Source of the DNA: Luteimicrobium sp049844995
GTDB lineage: Bacteria > Actinomycetota > Actinomycetes > Actinomycetales > Cellulomonadaceae
Direction: 5' to 3'
DNA: 64,000 nt
NCBI RefSeq assembly: GCF_049844995.1
Contig: NZ_JBNCMC010000006.1
Coordinates: forward strand, 1 to 64,000
Position 1 is the stretch's first letter. Each line of letters starts with the position of its first letter. The position numbers and the translations under genes were made by a program. The notes under the pieces are model-generated. The model made no database searches, was not told where the DNA came from, and saw only the letters and a list, made by a program, of their open reading frames with translations. Below, piece after piece: positions 16,849 to 25,279 of this stretch.

Positions 16849-18475
16849 GGGTCTCCTCCTCGGTCCGGGCGGGCTCGGGCTCGGCCAGGTCGGGCTCGGG
16901 CGGTGCCTCCGCGAGCGTGGTCATGAGCGTGTCCTGGGTGACGTCGCCGCCCGTCAGCTCGCCGACGACGCGGCCGTCCTTCAGCACGACCACGCGGTCG
17001 GAGCCCTCGATGAGCTCGTCGAGCTCGGACGAGATGAGCAGCACCCCGAGCCCCTGCTCCGCGAGCTCGTTGATGACGCCCTGCACCTCGGCCTTGGCGC
17101 CCACGTCGATGCCGCGCGTGGGCTCGTCCAGCAGGAGCGCCTTCGGGTCGAGACACAGGCAGCGCGCGAGCAGGACCTTCTGCTGGTTCCCGCCCGACAG
17201 CTCCGACACCCGCTGGTCGGGGCTCGATGCCTTGATGCGCAGGCGCTTCATGAAGTAGTCGACGATCTCGTCCTGCTTCGCGCGGTCGACCAGGCCGGCG
17301 CGCGTGATCCGCGGCAGCGCGGCGAGGACGATGTTCTCCCGCACGGACAGGCTCGGCACGATGCCCTCGAGCTTCCGGTCCTCGGGGAGCATGACGACGC
17401 CCGCCCGGATCGAGGCCGCGACCGTCCGGCGGGTGGTCCTCCCGCCGACCTCGACGGTGCCGCCGTCGAGAGGGAGGGCGCCCATGATCGCCTTGGCGGT
17501 CTCGCTGCGGCCCGACCCGAGCAGCCCGCCGAGACCGACGACCTCGCCCGGTCGCACGTCCACGGAGACGCCGTCGAGCTGGTGGCGCCGCTGCAGGTCG
17601 CGCGCCGAGACCACCGGCGCGCCGCGCACCTCGTGGCCCTCGTCCGCGAACCCGGTGGCGCCGTGCTTGCGGACCTCGCCGATCTCCCGGCCCAGCATGA
17701 GCGAGACCAGGGTGATGCGGTCGACGGCGGAGATGTCGTCGACCCGCACGACGGCGCCGTCCCGCATCACCGTGACGCGGTCGCAGACCTGGTACAGCTC
17801 GTCGAGCCGGTGGCTCACGTACACGATGCCGATGCCGCCGTCCCGCAGCCGGCGGATCACGCCGAACAGCGTCTCGACCTCGCGGGCCTCGAGCGAGGAC
17901 GTCGGCTCGTCCATGATGACGACGCGGGCGTCGAGCTGCACCGCCCGCGCGATCGCCACCATCTGCTGCGCGCCCAGCCCGAGCGACCGCAACGGCCGCG
18001 ACGGGTTCACGTGCACCCCGTACTCGCGCAGGATCTCCCGCGCCTCGCGCTTCATCCGCGTCGAGTCGATCAACCCGTACCGCCGCGGCTCGCGCCCGAG
18101 GAACAGGTTCCGAGCGACGCTCATCATCGGGACGAGGTTGACCTCCTGGTAGATCGTGGAGATCCCCGCCTCCTGGGCGGCGAGCGGGCTCGCGAACGCG
18201 ACCTGCTCCCCGCGGAGGCGGACCTCGCCCTCGTCCGGCTCGTACACCCCGGTCATGACCTTGATCAGCGTCGACTTGCCGGCGCCGTTTTCGCCGATCA
18301 GCGCATGCACCTCCCCCGGGCGCACCGCGAAGTCGACGCCGCGGAGCGCGTGCACGCCCGTGAACGACTTCTGCACCCCCGTGACCTCGAGCACGGGAGC
18401 GGGGGCGGCGGGACCGCCCGGTGGCGCGGCGGTCGGCTCTGCGGCCACCGGCTGCGCGCCCTGTGGTTGGACCAT
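16841..18475 (-). CDS. Sugar ABC transporter ATP-binding protein (YtfR/RbsA-type, two nucleotide-binding domains)
   Basis: 544 residues with two fused ATPase domains. The first has GENGAGKSTLIKVMTGV and MDEPTSSLEAREVE. The second has GLLGSGRSETAKAIMG (the usual degenerate Walker A of the second half in this family), the signature ELSGGNQQKVLLARC and LLLDEPTRGIDVGAKAEV. Start ATG 18475 (VQPQGAQPVAAEP follows) with GAAAGG upstream; a Pro/Ala leader precedes the first domain. Between it and the binding-protein gene are 111 bp. It powers the importer formed with the two permeases that follow it. Confidence 0.92.
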   Translation of the reverse strand: MVQPQGAQPVAAEPTAAPPGGPAAPAPVLEVTGVQKSFTGVHALRGVDFAVRPGEVHALIGENGAGKSTLIKVMTGVYEPDEGEVRLRGEQVAFASPLAAQEAGISTIYQEVNLVPMMSVARNLFLGREPRRYGLIDSTRMKREAREILREYGVHVNPSRPLRSLGLGAQQMVAIARAVQLDARVVIMDEPTSSLEAREVETLFGVIRRLRDGGIGIVYVSHRLDELYQVCDRVTVMRDGAVVRVDDISAVDRITLVSLMLGREIGEVRKHGATGFADEGHEVRGAPVVSARDLQRRHQLDGVSVDVRPGEVVGLGGLLGSGRSETAKAIMGALPLDGGTVEVGGRTTRRTVAASIRAGVVMLPEDRKLEGIVPSLSVRENIVLAALPRITRAGLVDRAKQDEIVDYFMKRLRIKASSPDQRVSELSGGNQQKVLLARCLCLDPKALLLDEPTRGIDVGAKAEVQGVINELAEQGLGVLLISSELDELIEGSDRVVVLKDGRVVGELTGGDVTQDTLMTTLAEAPPEPDLAEPEPARTEEETHD

Positions 18476-18586
18476 CGGTGAAGGGCCTTTCTCAGCGGTT
18501 CGGGTACGTCGTCGTACTCGAGGGCCGGTGCCACCCGGCCGCACGGTTGCCCGTGCGGCCGGCGGCCCCCTCGGCGTGACCGGGCG

Positions 18587-19690
18587 TCAGTAGACGTCGC
18601 CGTTGTCGAGCGCCTCCTGGGCGTTGTCCTTGGTGAAGTGGTGGTCCGCGATGATGACGTTCGTCGGCGTGCCCGTGTCGCCGTAGAACTCGGTCAGCGC
18701 CTGGAAGGCGAGCGGCCCGAACCGGGGGTTGGTCTCGACGTCGGAGAACATGACGCCGGACGCGACGTTCTTGACCGCGTCCTCGGTGCCGTCGATGCCG
18801 ATCACCTGGATGTCCTTGCCGGGCGTCTTGCCGGCGGCCTTGATGGCCTGGATGGCGCCGAGGGCCATCGTGTCGTTCTCCGCGTAGACCCCCTTGATGT
18901 CCGGGTTGGACTGGAGGATCTGCTCCATGACCTTCTGGCCCGTGGCCTGGTCGAAGTTCGCCGTCTGCGACGCGACGACCTTGAGGTTCGGCGACGACGC
19001 CGCGACCTCCTTGGTGAAGCCGTCCGTGCGCGCCTGGGCGACGTTGTTCCCCGACGTGCCCTGGAGGATCGCGATGTTGCCGCCGTCGGGCAGGGCCTTG
19101 GCCATGTCCTGCGCCGCGATCTTGGCCTGGCCCGCGAAGTCGGAGCCGATGAACCCGATGAAGTCGCTGCACGCCGAGCCGTTGACCGTGCGGTCGATCG
19201 TGAGGACCGGGATCTTCTTGGCCTTGGCCTGGGCGAAGGCCGGCGCCAGGCCGTCCGAGTTCTCGGGGGCCACGATGAGGACCTTCGCGCCCTGCGCGAT
19301 CATGTCCTGGATGTCGGTGTTCTGCTGCTGCACGTTCGCGTTCGCGTTGCGCTGGATCAGCTTGACGCCGAGTCGCTTCGCCTCGTCGGTGATCGACTGG
19401 GTCTCGGTCGCGCGGAACGGGTTGCTCGTGGACTCCGACTGCGAGAACCCGACCGTCACGCCCTTGAGGTCCACCTTGTCGGCGCCGTAGGTGGTGTACG
19501 TGCAGCTGTCGCCGGACGAGCCGGTCGACTGCACCTGCTGGGCCGCGGCGGTGTTGCCGGCGTCGCCGCCGGTGGGCGAGCTGCCGCCGCCGTCGTCCGC
19601 GCTCTTGGAGCACCCGGTGAGCGCGAGGGCGAGGGCCGTGCCGGCGACCACGACGACGGATGCTGTCCGCCGCTTGGAGGTGAGAGCCAT
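18587..19690 (-). CDS. YtfQ-like sugar-binding lipoprotein
   Basis: Extracytoplasmic solute receptor of ~367 residues. Type II signal peptide with lipobox LTGC, a Ser/Gly-rich tether, then a periplasmic-binding-protein type 1 fold. Segments such as VTVGFSQSESTSNPFRATE, GNIAILQGTSGN and PGKDIQVIGIDG follow the YtfQ galactofuranose-binding protein closely, more than RbsB or MglB. Start: of the ATGATG pair, the second (19690) has the proper distance from AGGAG. It is the first gene of the importer operon, with a 25-bp DeoR-operator candidate upstream at 19805-19829. Confidence 0.9.
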   Translation of the reverse strand: MALTSKRRTASVVVVAGTALALALTGCSKSADDGGGSSPTGGDAGNTAAAQQVQSTGSSGDSCTYTTYGADKVDLKGVTVGFSQSESTSNPFRATETQSITDEAKRLGVKLIQRNANANVQQQNTDIQDMIAQGAKVLIVAPENSDGLAPAFAQAKAKKIPVLTIDRTVNGSACSDFIGFIGSDFAGQAKIAAQDMAKALPDGGNIAILQGTSGNNVAQARTDGFTKEVAASSPNLKVVASQTANFDQATGQKVMEQILQSNPDIKGVYAENDTMALGAIQAIKAAGKTPGKDIQVIGIDGTEDAVKNVASGVMFSDVETNPRFGPLAFQALTEFYGDTGTPTNVIIADHHFTKDNAQEALDNGDVY

Positions 19691-19804
19691 CATGTCTCCT
19701 TTGATCTCGATGGTTCGCGCGTCTTCGCGCTGGGAGGTGCAACTTCCACATTGAACACCTACCGATCAGAAGCAAGCAATGATCGATCGCCAACGCGTCA
19801 CGTT

Positions 19805-19829
19805 CGTGACCAAACCGTGATCGATGATT
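19805..19829. promoter_or_regulatory. Candidate DeoR operator upstream of the importer operon
   Basis: CGTGACCAAACCGTGATCGA plus five further bases; 22 of 25 positions match the element at 20705-20729 in front of the DeoR gene. It lies about 115 bp upstream of the binding-protein start and against the end of the DeoR gene. A GATCGATC word at ~19784 may be an extra half-site. Confidence 0.65.
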
Positions 19830-19832
19830 CGG

Positions 19833-20609
19833 TCAGCTCGCCTCGTCGAGCGGCGCCACGTGGACCTCGACGCCGAGCTGGCGGAGCTGCGCGAGTAGTC
19901 CGGGGTCGGCGTTGCCGTCCGTCACGAGGTGCGTGATCGCGTCGACCGGCACGGTCTGCATCATCGTGTCCACGCCGAGCTTGGTGTGGTCGGCGAGCAC
20001 GACCACCTCCTGCGCCGCAGCGACGATCGCGCGGTCGATGCTGGCCGACTGCGCGTTGGGGGTCGAGAGCCCGCGCGAGACGGTGAGGCCGTTCCCCGAC
20101 AGGAACGCCCGCCGCACGCGGATCCCGTGCAGCGACGCCTCCGCGGCGCTGCCCACCAGGGCGAACGTCGAGCCACGGAGGGTCCCGCCGGTCATCACGA
20201 CCTCCACCCACGTCCGCGCGAGCTCCTCGGCGACGAGCACGGAGTTCGTCACGACGGTGAGGTCCTGGAACCGCCCGAGCGTGCGGGCCAGCTCACGGGT
20301 CGTGGTCCCCGCGCCCAGGACGACGGCGTCCCCCTCGGACACGAGATCGGCGGCCACCGCCGCGATCGCCGCCTTCTCGGCGGCCGCTACCTGGCTCTTC
20401 TGCTGGTAGGTCTGCTCGTGCGTGAGACCGCCCGGCCAGGCCGCGCCGCCGCGCCGGCGATCGATCACGCCCTCCTGCTCGAGGATCCGCACGTCCCGTC
20501 GGATGGTCACCTCGGACGCGTCGACGGCGGACGCGAGCTCCCGCAGGGAGGCGAGCCCGCGGCTCCGCACCTGCTCGACGATCGCCTGCCGACGTTCGAA
20601 TGCGTGCAC
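19833..20609 (-). CDS. DeoR/GlpR-family sugar-responsive regulator
   Basis: 258 residues. N-terminal DeoR HTH (LASLRELASAVDASEVTIRRD, then ILEQEGVIDRRRGGA) and a C-terminal sugar-phosphate-sensing domain with LGAGTTTREL and VVLADHTKLGV, the conserved DeoRC motifs. Start GTG 20609: GGGGAG lies six bases upstream, and it places the protein start a few residues before the HTH; the upstream open frame has no such signal. It sits immediately upstream of the importer operon on the same strand. Shared 25-bp elements before both suggest autoregulation and control of the importer by a phosphorylated sugar. Confidence 0.9.
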   Translation of the reverse strand: MHAFERRQAIVEQVRSRGLASLRELASAVDASEVTIRRDVRILEQEGVIDRRRGGAAWPGGLTHEQTYQQKSQVAAAEKAAIAAVAADLVSEGDAVVLGAGTTTRELARTLGRFQDLTVVTNSVLVAEELARTWVEVVMTGGTLRGSTFALVGSAAEASLHGIRVRRAFLSGNGLTVSRGLSTPNAQSASIDRAIVAAAQEVVVLADHTKLGVDTMMQTVPVDAITHLVTDGNADPGLLAQLRQLGVEVHVAPLDEAS

Positions 20610-20673
20610 GACCCGCTCCCCGTTCCACTCGCCGGCGACGCTCCATCGCCTCGTCGCGACCACCGTACGCGAT

Positions 20674-20694
20674 CCTGATCGATTGTCGATCAGG
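20674..20694. promoter_or_regulatory. Perfect palindrome upstream of the DeoR gene
   Basis: CCTGATCGA-TTG-TCGATCAGG, 65 bp before the GTG start of the regulator. It contains the GATCGAT word also seen near the importer promoter. Likely part of the autoregulatory operator. Confidence 0.6.
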
Positions 20695-20704
20695 TGAGCG
20701 CGAA

Positions 20705-20729
20705 CGTGACCGAACCGTGCTCGATGTTT
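20705..20729. promoter_or_regulatory. Second copy of the 25-bp DeoR-operator candidate
   Basis: CGTGACCGAACCGTGCTCGA plus five bases, 22 of 25 identical to 19805-19829. Position ~96-120 bp upstream of the DeoR start, the same relation as at the importer promoter. Confidence 0.65.
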
Positions 20730-20735
20730 GCGCGA

Positions 20736-20772
20736 GTCGGGGGCGTGGCCGGTCGGGGGCGTGGCCGGTCGG
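20736..20772. repeat. 16-bp tandem repeat (2.3 copies)
   Basis: Unit GTCGGGGGCGTGGCCG at 20736-20751 and 20752-20767, followed by a partial third copy. It lies in the gap between the pseudokinase/flippase gene and the DeoR gene. No function evident. Confidence 0.8.
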
Positions 20773-20785
20773 AGTCGTGCGGCCG

Positions 20786-23107
20786 TCAGACGTAGCGGCG
20801 GCGCTGCAGCCAACGCAGCACGAACCAGCCGGCGAGGACGGGCAGCCAGCAGGTCAGCAGCCGGTAGAAGAACGCCGTGGGCACGGCGACCTCGGACGGC
20901 ACGCCGAACGCGGCGAGCCCGCCGATGAGCGCCGCCTCCACCGCGCCGACGCCGCCGGGGGTCGGCGCCGCGGTCGCGAGGGTCGCTCCCACCATCGTCA
21001 CGAACGCGGCCGCCACGAACTCGCTCCCGCCGCCGAACGCCAGGAGGCACGCCCACAGTGCCGCGGCCGACGCGAGCGTCACGCCGCACGACCCGACGAC
21101 CGCGAGCGCGAGCCTCCCCGGCCGGCGCGCGAGCGCGCCGAGCTCGGAGACCACCTCGCGGAGCCGCAGCCGGGCCTGCGCGAGCACCGTGCGACGCAGG
21201 CGCGGCACCGACAGCACGACCCCCACGACGGCGAGCAGCAGTGCGATCACGAGGAGCACCAGGGACTTCCCGGGCACGAGGTGCGAGAGGTCGAGCGTCT
21301 TGCCCGCGATCACCGCGAGGACCGCGAGGAGGCCCACGTGCGTGACGACCTGCACCACGCTCTGCAGCGCGATGACGCCCGACGCCGCGGCGAACGGCAG
21401 CCCGCCCGTCTGCGTCAGGTAGCGCGCGTTGAGGGCCAGCGACCCGACGCTCGCGGGCGTCGACGTGCCGACGAACGAGGTCGCCACCTGCACGGCGACC
21501 GTCCGGCCCCGCGGGAGCTGCACCGTCGTGCAGGAGCGCAGGGACAGGGCGGCGGCGACCGGGCCGAGGGCCGCGATCACGAGGGCGAGGACCGCCCACA
21601 CCGGGTCCGCGGTGCGGACGGCGTCGACGGTGCGGGGAAGCTGCCCGACGAGCGGCAGCGCCACGTACGTGAGGCCGACGAGCAGCACGAGCTGGACGAG
21701 CTGGCGGCGGCTGAACCGTGAGAGCTGGTAGGTCTGCACGGCCTGCACGTCGCACTGCCGCTCGACCTCGAGACGCACGTCCTCGATGAGGGCGTCACGC
21801 GCGTGCCGCGGGCCACGGGCCTCGCGCGGCACGACGACCGGGCCCAGCCCGCGGGCGCCGTGCACGACGAGGTCGGGCCCGAGCCGCGCGACGGCCGTGC
21901 GCACGGCCGTCTCGGCCCCCGCGACGAGCGCCGCCGTGTAGAGCCCCTGGGCGAGGTCGAGGTCGAGCTGCACGTCGGGCGCGGCGATCTGGCCGGAGCG
22001 GAAGTCCATGAGCACGAGCCGGCCGTCGTCGCGCACCGCCAGGGCGGCGGGACGCACCGCGCGGTGCGCGACCCGGGCACGGCGCAGGGTGGCGAGGTCG
22101 TCCCAGAGCTGGTCGAGGAGGTCCGCCACGTCCGGAGCCGCGGGATCGGCGGCCGCGGGGGCCGGCCGCCTCTTCCGCTCCGTCGCGTCCGGGAACAGCG
22201 CCGTCAGCGGCGTCCCGACGGGCTCGGTGGTGCCGAGCATCATCCAGCCGTTCGTCGGCTGGCCGACCAGCATCCGGCCCGGCGTGACCACGCCCGCGCG
22301 CTCCGCCGCGAGCGAGACGAGGGCCTCGTGCTCGACGGCGCGGCGCAGCGACGGGAACGGCGCCGCGTCGCCCGGCCGCCGGAGCGTGAGGACGCGGCGC
22401 AGCCGGGCGAGCGCGTCGGCTGTGCGGTCGTCGTCGCTGAGCACCTCGAGCCGCAGCCGGTGGGCGGTCCCGGTGCCGCTCCACTCGTCCCGGGCGAGCT
22501 CGACCTGCGCGACGAACGGCCCCCGCGCCGGCGGCTCCAGTCGGACCGAGCGGACCTCGAGCCCGCGGCTCGCGAGCTCGTCGAGCACAGCGTCGAGCGG
22601 CAGCAGGCACGACGGCGACCGCACGGCCAGCAGCACCACGGCCCCCACGAGGTTGCCGATCGCGAGCTCGACCAGCAGCGACGCGAGCTCCGTGCCACCC
22701 GCGATGAGGAGCACCGGGACGTACAGGACGAGGAGCGTCGGGCAGGCCCAGCGCCAGCGCCGCGGGAGCCACGGCCGCGCGACCGTCAGCGCGCCGGCCG
22801 CCGCGGCGACGAGGCGCGGGTCGAGGACGATCCCGACGGCCGTGCGGGCCGCGGTCTCGTCGACGACCAGCAGCCCCGCGACCACGCAGATCGCCGCCAC
22901 CCCGGCGGCGAGGACGGCCGCGAGCGCCGCGCTCCACGCCCCGACCCACCGCCGCCGGACGAGGACCCCGACGAGCAGGACGAGCACCGCGATCCCGGCG
23001 ATGCCCGCGAAGGTCGCGCGGACGGCGTCGAGCAGGGGCACCGGCATCCGGCCGAGGAGCTCCGACAGGTCGCTGACGGAGAGCTCCCACGTCGTACGCC
23101 CCAGCAC
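20786..23107 (-). CDS. Membrane protein with pseudokinase-like domain and LPG-synthase/UPF0104 flippase-type domain
   Basis: At least 773 residues. The N-terminal third has several membrane helices. A central cytoplasmic domain (~200-450) resembles a kinase/ABC1 fold (VAHRAVRPAALAV, GRLVLMDFRSGQI) but keeps only the DFR form of DFG and lacks the HxDxxxxN loop residues. The C-terminal ~300 residues are the multi-helix UPF0104/MprF-like region (SFVGTSTPASVGSLALNARY, TPGGVGAVEAALIGG). UPF0104 proteins are linked to lipid flipping. Start problem: GTG 23107 is the first ATG/GTG, but a hydrophobic helix is encoded upstream in frame as far as CTG at 23191 or 23272, so the true start may be a CTG. 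Directly downstream of the RAMA gene. Confidence 0.75.
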   Translation of the reverse strand: MLGRTTWELSVSDLSELLGRMPVPLLDAVRATFAGIAGIAVLVLLVGVLVRRRWVGAWSAALAAVLAAGVAAICVVAGLLVVDETAARTAVGIVLDPRLVAAAAGALTVARPWLPRRWRWACPTLLVLYVPVLLIAGGTELASLLVELAIGNLVGAVVLLAVRSPSCLLPLDAVLDELASRGLEVRSVRLEPPARGPFVAQVELARDEWSGTGTAHRLRLEVLSDDDRTADALARLRRVLTLRRPGDAAPFPSLRRAVEHEALVSLAAERAGVVTPGRMLVGQPTNGWMMLGTTEPVGTPLTALFPDATERKRRPAPAAADPAAPDVADLLDQLWDDLATLRRARVAHRAVRPAALAVRDDGRLVLMDFRSGQIAAPDVQLDLDLAQGLYTAALVAGAETAVRTAVARLGPDLVVHGARGLGPVVVPREARGPRHARDALIEDVRLEVERQCDVQAVQTYQLSRFSRRQLVQLVLLVGLTYVALPLVGQLPRTVDAVRTADPVWAVLALVIAALGPVAAALSLRSCTTVQLPRGRTVAVQVATSFVGTSTPASVGSLALNARYLTQTGGLPFAAASGVIALQSVVQVVTHVGLLAVLAVIAGKTLDLSHLVPGKSLVLLVIALLLAVVGVVLSVPRLRRTVLAQARLRLREVVSELGALARRPGRLALAVVGSCGVTLASAAALWACLLAFGGGSEFVAAAFVTMVGATLATAAPTPGGVGAVEAALIGGLAAFGVPSEVAVPTAFFYRLLTCWLPVLAGWFVLRWLQRRRYV

Positions 23108-23268
23108 CCGGACCGCGATCGCCAGCGCGAGCCAGAAGCAGGCGGCGACGATCCGGGTCTGGTCGTGCGTGCGGAACCGCCGGGGCCGCAGGAGCGTACC
23201 CTCGACGGCCGGCGCGGGCTCGCGCCGGTCCGGGACCGTCGTGGGGTTCGAGATCGGTGCTCCGCTGC

Positions 23269-25161
23269 TCAGGCGAACTGCTCGCGGAACAGGTCGGTCA
23301 GCGACGGTCCGACGTCACCGACGCGCCAGAGGTCCCACCCGTCCTCGCGGCGCGCGCCGACGGCCGCCGTCGCCGCCGCGTCGGGGTTGCGGTAGCGGCC
23401 CCGGCCCGGCAGCTCGATCTGACCCTCGGGGTGGAGCACCGCCTCGAAGCGCTCGCCGCGGCGCGGGCGCGACCACACGAGCGCGGTCGGGGCGCCGAGG
23501 TGCTGCGCGAGCATGAACAGGTCGGGGTCGTCGTCCGCGGGGTCCCCGTGCAGCGGGAGCTGCGGCGACGGCACCGGGAGCGGCGACGACACGGGCCCGG
23601 AGAGCGTCATCGGGGCGGTCGTGTAGTCGGTCGGGTGCGCCTCGCGCGCGTCGGACAGCGGCACGACGCCCGCCGAGGCGCCGGACGCCGACGGGGGCGG
23701 GGCCGCCGCCGGGCCCGGGTCGGCCTGCGGGGCCGCCGCGCCCTGGTGCGTGCCGCTCGCGTCGCCCTCGGCCGCGCGACGACGCTCCGACCTGGACCGG
23801 CGGGACGGCAGGACCGACGACGACGCGGCCGTCTGGGGCGTGAACGCGCCGCTCGGGGCGGGGTCGGGCGTCCCTCCGGTGCTGGTCGGCGCGGCGGGCG
23901 TCGCCGGCGCGGCGGGCGTCGCCGGGGCGGGCGGGATCGAGAGCGAGGCCGACAGCGACGGTGCCGGGCCGCCCGCGGAGGCCGCACCGTTCGCCGGCGC
24001 CGGAGCGTCGGCCGCCTCCGCGGGGCGCGCCGACCGGGCCGCAGCCGACGCCGCGCGCACGGCGGACCGCGTCCGGGGCAGGTCGTCCTCGACGGGCGGC
24101 CGCGACAGCACGGGCGGCGCGGGCACGGGCGGGGTCGACGCCGAGGCCGACGCCGCGCGGGTGGCCGCGCGCATCGAGACGCGGGTCGGTCCGGCGCCCG
24201 TCGACTGCGCGGACTGGTCGTTCGCGGGGCCGGCCGCTCCCGCGGTGGGGGCGAGCTGCTCGGTCGTCGAGAACGAGCGCCGGTTGGGCAGCCCGTACCG
24301 GTCGGACAGCGCCGAGCGCTCGGGCAGCGCGGAGACCCGCTCGGGGGCGCTGGTCCGCGCCGCGGGGTCCGGCGTCGGCGACACGGCTGCGGGCGACGCA
24401 CCCGACGCCGTCGTCCCCGTGACGGAGGTCGGGGAGACGACCGGGCGGCGCAGGGCGGGTCGGATCATGGTCGCGTCGGCGAGGTCGTCGTCGGCGTCGA
24501 GCCGCGCCGAGCTGCGGGGCTGCGCCGCCGCGGCCGACCCTGTGGCCGCGCTCCCCGCCGGCGCCCCCTCCGTGGCGCCCTCGGCCGGACGCCGCGCACC
24601 GTGCAGGGGCTCGACCTCCACCAGGCGCCGACCGTCGGGCCCCGTGACGACGCCGAGCCGGAGCACGGTCACGGCCCCGTTGGTGACGCGGAGGAAGTCG
24701 AGCGCGTCGGTCACCGCGGGGTCGACCTGCGCGCAGAGCAGGAGCAGCCGCGACCCCTCCCGCTGCCCGCGGGTGCGCGCGATCGGCGACTTGCGCCGGA
24801 ACTCGTCGTACGCCGCCTCGAAGGCGGGCAGTCCCTCCGGGAACCGGGCCGCGACGTCGGACAGCGTGAGCCTGCCCGCGCGCCCGGCGTGGGCCAGCGC
24901 GAGCGCGAGGGACGACGCGTCGAGCCGCGCGACCATCTCGATGACGACCGGGTGCCCGGCCGCGTCGAGCGCGAGGAGATGTGGGGCGTCCTCCGGGCGG
25001 GCGCCCGGCGCGCGACCGACGACGGGGAAGATCTGCTCGCCCAGCAGCCGGGAGACGTGGTCGTCGACGACGGGCTCGGCGGTCCGGATGAACGCGGTGT
25101 CGCCGGGGGCGAGGGGTTGCACGAGGGCGGAGCGGCGCGCGTCGACCTCGAACAACGGCAT
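23269..25161 (-). CDS. Protein with NucS-like degenerate nuclease fold, long Pro/Ala linker and C-terminal RAMA domain
   Basis: 630 residues. Residues 1-~200 show the NucS/DUF91-like restriction-endonuclease layout (LLALDAAGHPVVIEMVARL), but the catalytic (D/E)xK is replaced by EMV, so nuclease activity is doubtful. Residues ~200-530 are low-complexity Ala/Pro/Ser/Thr, probably disordered. The C-terminal ~90 residues (GERFEAVLHPEGQIELPGRG, RYRNPDAAATAAVG, DGWDLWRV) match the RAMA domain found in restriction and DNA-modification proteins. It may read or bind modified DNA; no methylase or nuclease partner is nearby. It ends against the start region of the membrane pseudokinase gene. Confidence 0.65.
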   Translation of the reverse strand: MPLFEVDARRSALVQPLAPGDTAFIRTAEPVVDDHVSRLLGEQIFPVVGRAPGARPEDAPHLLALDAAGHPVVIEMVARLDASSLALALAHAGRAGRLTLSDVAARFPEGLPAFEAAYDEFRRKSPIARTRGQREGSRLLLLCAQVDPAVTDALDFLRVTNGAVTVLRLGVVTGPDGRRLVEVEPLHGARRPAEGATEGAPAGSAATGSAAAAQPRSSARLDADDDLADATMIRPALRRPVVSPTSVTGTTASGASPAAVSPTPDPAARTSAPERVSALPERSALSDRYGLPNRRSFSTTEQLAPTAGAAGPANDQSAQSTGAGPTRVSMRAATRAASASASTPPVPAPPVLSRPPVEDDLPRTRSAVRAASAAARSARPAEAADAPAPANGAASAGGPAPSLSASLSIPPAPATPAAPATPAAPTSTGGTPDPAPSGAFTPQTAASSSVLPSRRSRSERRRAAEGDASGTHQGAAAPQADPGPAAAPPPSASGASAGVVPLSDAREAHPTDYTTAPMTLSGPVSSPLPVPSPQLPLHGDPADDDPDLFMLAQHLGAPTALVWSRPRRGERFEAVLHPEGQIELPGRGRYRNPDAAATAAVGARREDGWDLWRVGDVGPSLTDLFREQFA

Positions 25162-25239
25162 GAGTCAGCTCCCACTCCCACGTGCGGCGAACGGCCCCCG
25201 GATGATGACGGACAGCCTAGTCGCTCGGGATCCCCGTCC

Positions 25240-25271
25240 GGCTCCGCCGTCGTCCGGACGACGGCGGAGCC
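25240..25271. terminator. 32-bp perfect hairpin after the thiamine-binding gene
   Basis: GGCTCCGCCGTCGTCC followed directly by its reverse complement, eight bases past the stop codon of the 25280-25588 gene on the minus strand. There is no T-run. A GC-rich terminator or transcript-stabilising hairpin. Confidence 0.6.
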
Positions 25272-25279
25272 GCCGGTTC

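Noticed and set aside
23607..24401. Pro/Arg-rich alternate frame in the RAMA gene linker
   Set aside because: Overlap artefact of the low-complexity Ala/Pro coding stretch.
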